A stretch of 7,118 nt of DNA from Candidatus Eiseniibacteriota bacterium. GTDB taxonomy: Bacteria > Joyebacterota > Joyebacteria > Joyebacterales > Joyebacteraceae. The stretch spans positions 1-7,118 of the forward strand of contig DAOVNE010000068.1 in the NCBI GenBank assembly GCA_030630395.1, read 5' to 3'. Below are positions 6,972 to 7,118 of this stretch, piece by piece (positions within the stretch are counted from its first letter, which is position 1; each line of letters starts with the position of its first letter). The notes below the pieces were generated by a model that saw nothing but the letters and a program-made list of their open reading frames with translations, made no database searches and had not been told where the DNA came from. Both the position numbers and the translations under genes were made by a program.

Positions 6972-6985
6972 CCATACACCATACA
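6972..6985. repeat. Tandem 7-bp repeat in the subtilase leader
   Basis: CCATACA occurs twice in direct succession (6972-6978, 6979-6985). It falls about 12-25 bases downstream of the predicted transcription start of the subtilase gene, where an operator could act. Two copies of a 7-mer are weak evidence and may be chance. Confidence 0.3.
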
Positions 6986-7002
6986 GATAGCACACAGAAC
7001 CC

Positions 7003-7032
7003 ATCATAACAAAGAAGTGGGGGTGTTGTCAA
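7003..7032 (-). promoter_or_regulatory. Sigma70-type promoter of the subtilase gene
   Basis: On the minus strand, TTGACA (7032-7027, perfect -35) and TATGAT (7008-7003, five of six for -10) are separated by 18 bases. Transcription would begin near 6996, giving a leader of about 89 bases before GTG 6907. The stretch is visibly richer in A and T than the coding DNA around it. No promoter of this quality is seen elsewhere in the window. Bases 6919-7000 hold no RNA structure or ORF that I can support beyond a short tandem repeat. Confidence 0.65.
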
Positions 7033-7063
7033 GAACTGTGACGGCCGGGTAGCAACGCCACGG

Positions 7064-7117
7064 CTAGAACTCGAGCCCACTCAAGGCACCCCTGCTGTAG
7101 GAGATATCGAGCGCTAT
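7064..7117 (-). CDS. Possible C-terminus of an outer-membrane-type protein, cut by the right edge
   Basis: On the minus strand the frame from 7117 reads 17 codons, ALDISYSRGALSGLEF preceded by Ile, and stops at TAG (7066-7064). The peptide has an amphipathic strand (ALDISYS) and ends in an aromatic residue, as outer-membrane barrels do. Apart from the first codon, most third positions are G or C, as in the neighbouring genes. If real, it lies upstream of the subtilase on the same strand, with the subtilase promoter in the gap between them. The fragment is far too short for a family assignment, and any open frame of this length can arise by chance. Confidence 0.3.
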   Translation of the reverse strand: MALDISYSRGALSGLEF

Positions 7118-7118
7118 G

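Noticed and set aside
6825..7007. 60-codon minus-strand leader frame beginning at ATG 7007
   Set aside because: Its start lies in the predicted -10 box, upstream of the predicted transcript, and it runs out of frame into the subtilase signal peptide.
6494..7009. 171-codon plus-strand frame opposite the subtilase N-terminus
   Set aside because: It crosses the subtilase start, ribosome binding site and leader on the other strand and ends at the promoter -10 box; no motif or ribosome binding site supports it.
7044..7064. Short stem GCCG/CGGC as a terminator for the right-edge gene
   Set aside because: It has only four uninterrupted pairs with a bulge after, and no U-run on the minus strand.
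7099..7118. Possible plus-strand gene start: AGGAGA at 7099 and ATG at 7116
   Set aside because: The 11-base spacing is long and only the start codon is visible, so it cannot be told from chance. The minus-strand reading of the same bases is at least as good.

Overview
The window is a bacterial, GC-rich (by eye roughly 60%) chromosomal segment with three complete protein genes, one gene cut by the left edge and possibly one cut by the right edge. I see no mobile element, RNA gene, CRISPR array or phage gene. The best taxonomic hint is the C-terminus of the minus-strand protease. It carries a FlgD-Ig/type IX-secretion-type tail (PNPFNP near its start, SGIYF, and a final KMTLLK). This tail style is typical of the FCB superphylum and allied candidate phyla (Eisenbacteria, Latescibacteria and similar). 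The placement is an inference; there is no marker gene here.

Layout. Bases 1-539 (+) hold the C-terminal part of a histidine-phosphatase (phosphoglycerate-mutase-like) protein; its RHG nucleophile motif lies outside the window. Twenty-two bases later, 562-3777 (+) encodes a 1071-residue tricorn-type protease: signal sequence, two WD40/PD40-like beta-propellers, acidic linker, helical C1, PDZ domain and S41 catalytic domain. The expected Ser-His, Ser-Asp and Glu catalytic residues are all present. After a 98-base gap with a GC-rich hairpin comes a small exported beta-barrel-like protein (3876-4427, +). A perfect 11-bp hairpin at 4452-4481 closes this rightward block.

Convergent to it, 4511-6907 (-) encodes a 798-residue secreted subtilase resembling the KP-43 type: prodomain, S8 catalytic domain with D/H/N/S, beta-sandwich domain and C-terminal sorting domain. 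It has a strong ribosome binding site and a near-consensus sigma70-type promoter about 100 bases upstream. At the right edge, 7064-7117 (-) may be the last 17 codons of an outer-membrane-type protein.

How the genes fit together. Three of the four recognisable products are exported and two are large proteases. The region therefore looks like an envelope or extracellular protein-processing neighbourhood: the subtilase could make peptides outside the cell and the exported tricorn-like enzyme could trim them. That link is inference from proximity only. I do not see a clearly new system. The points most worth a second look are the exported tricorn homologue with an apparent change at the P1-specificity position, the cysteine-rich catalytic domain of the subtilase, and the right-edge fragment.
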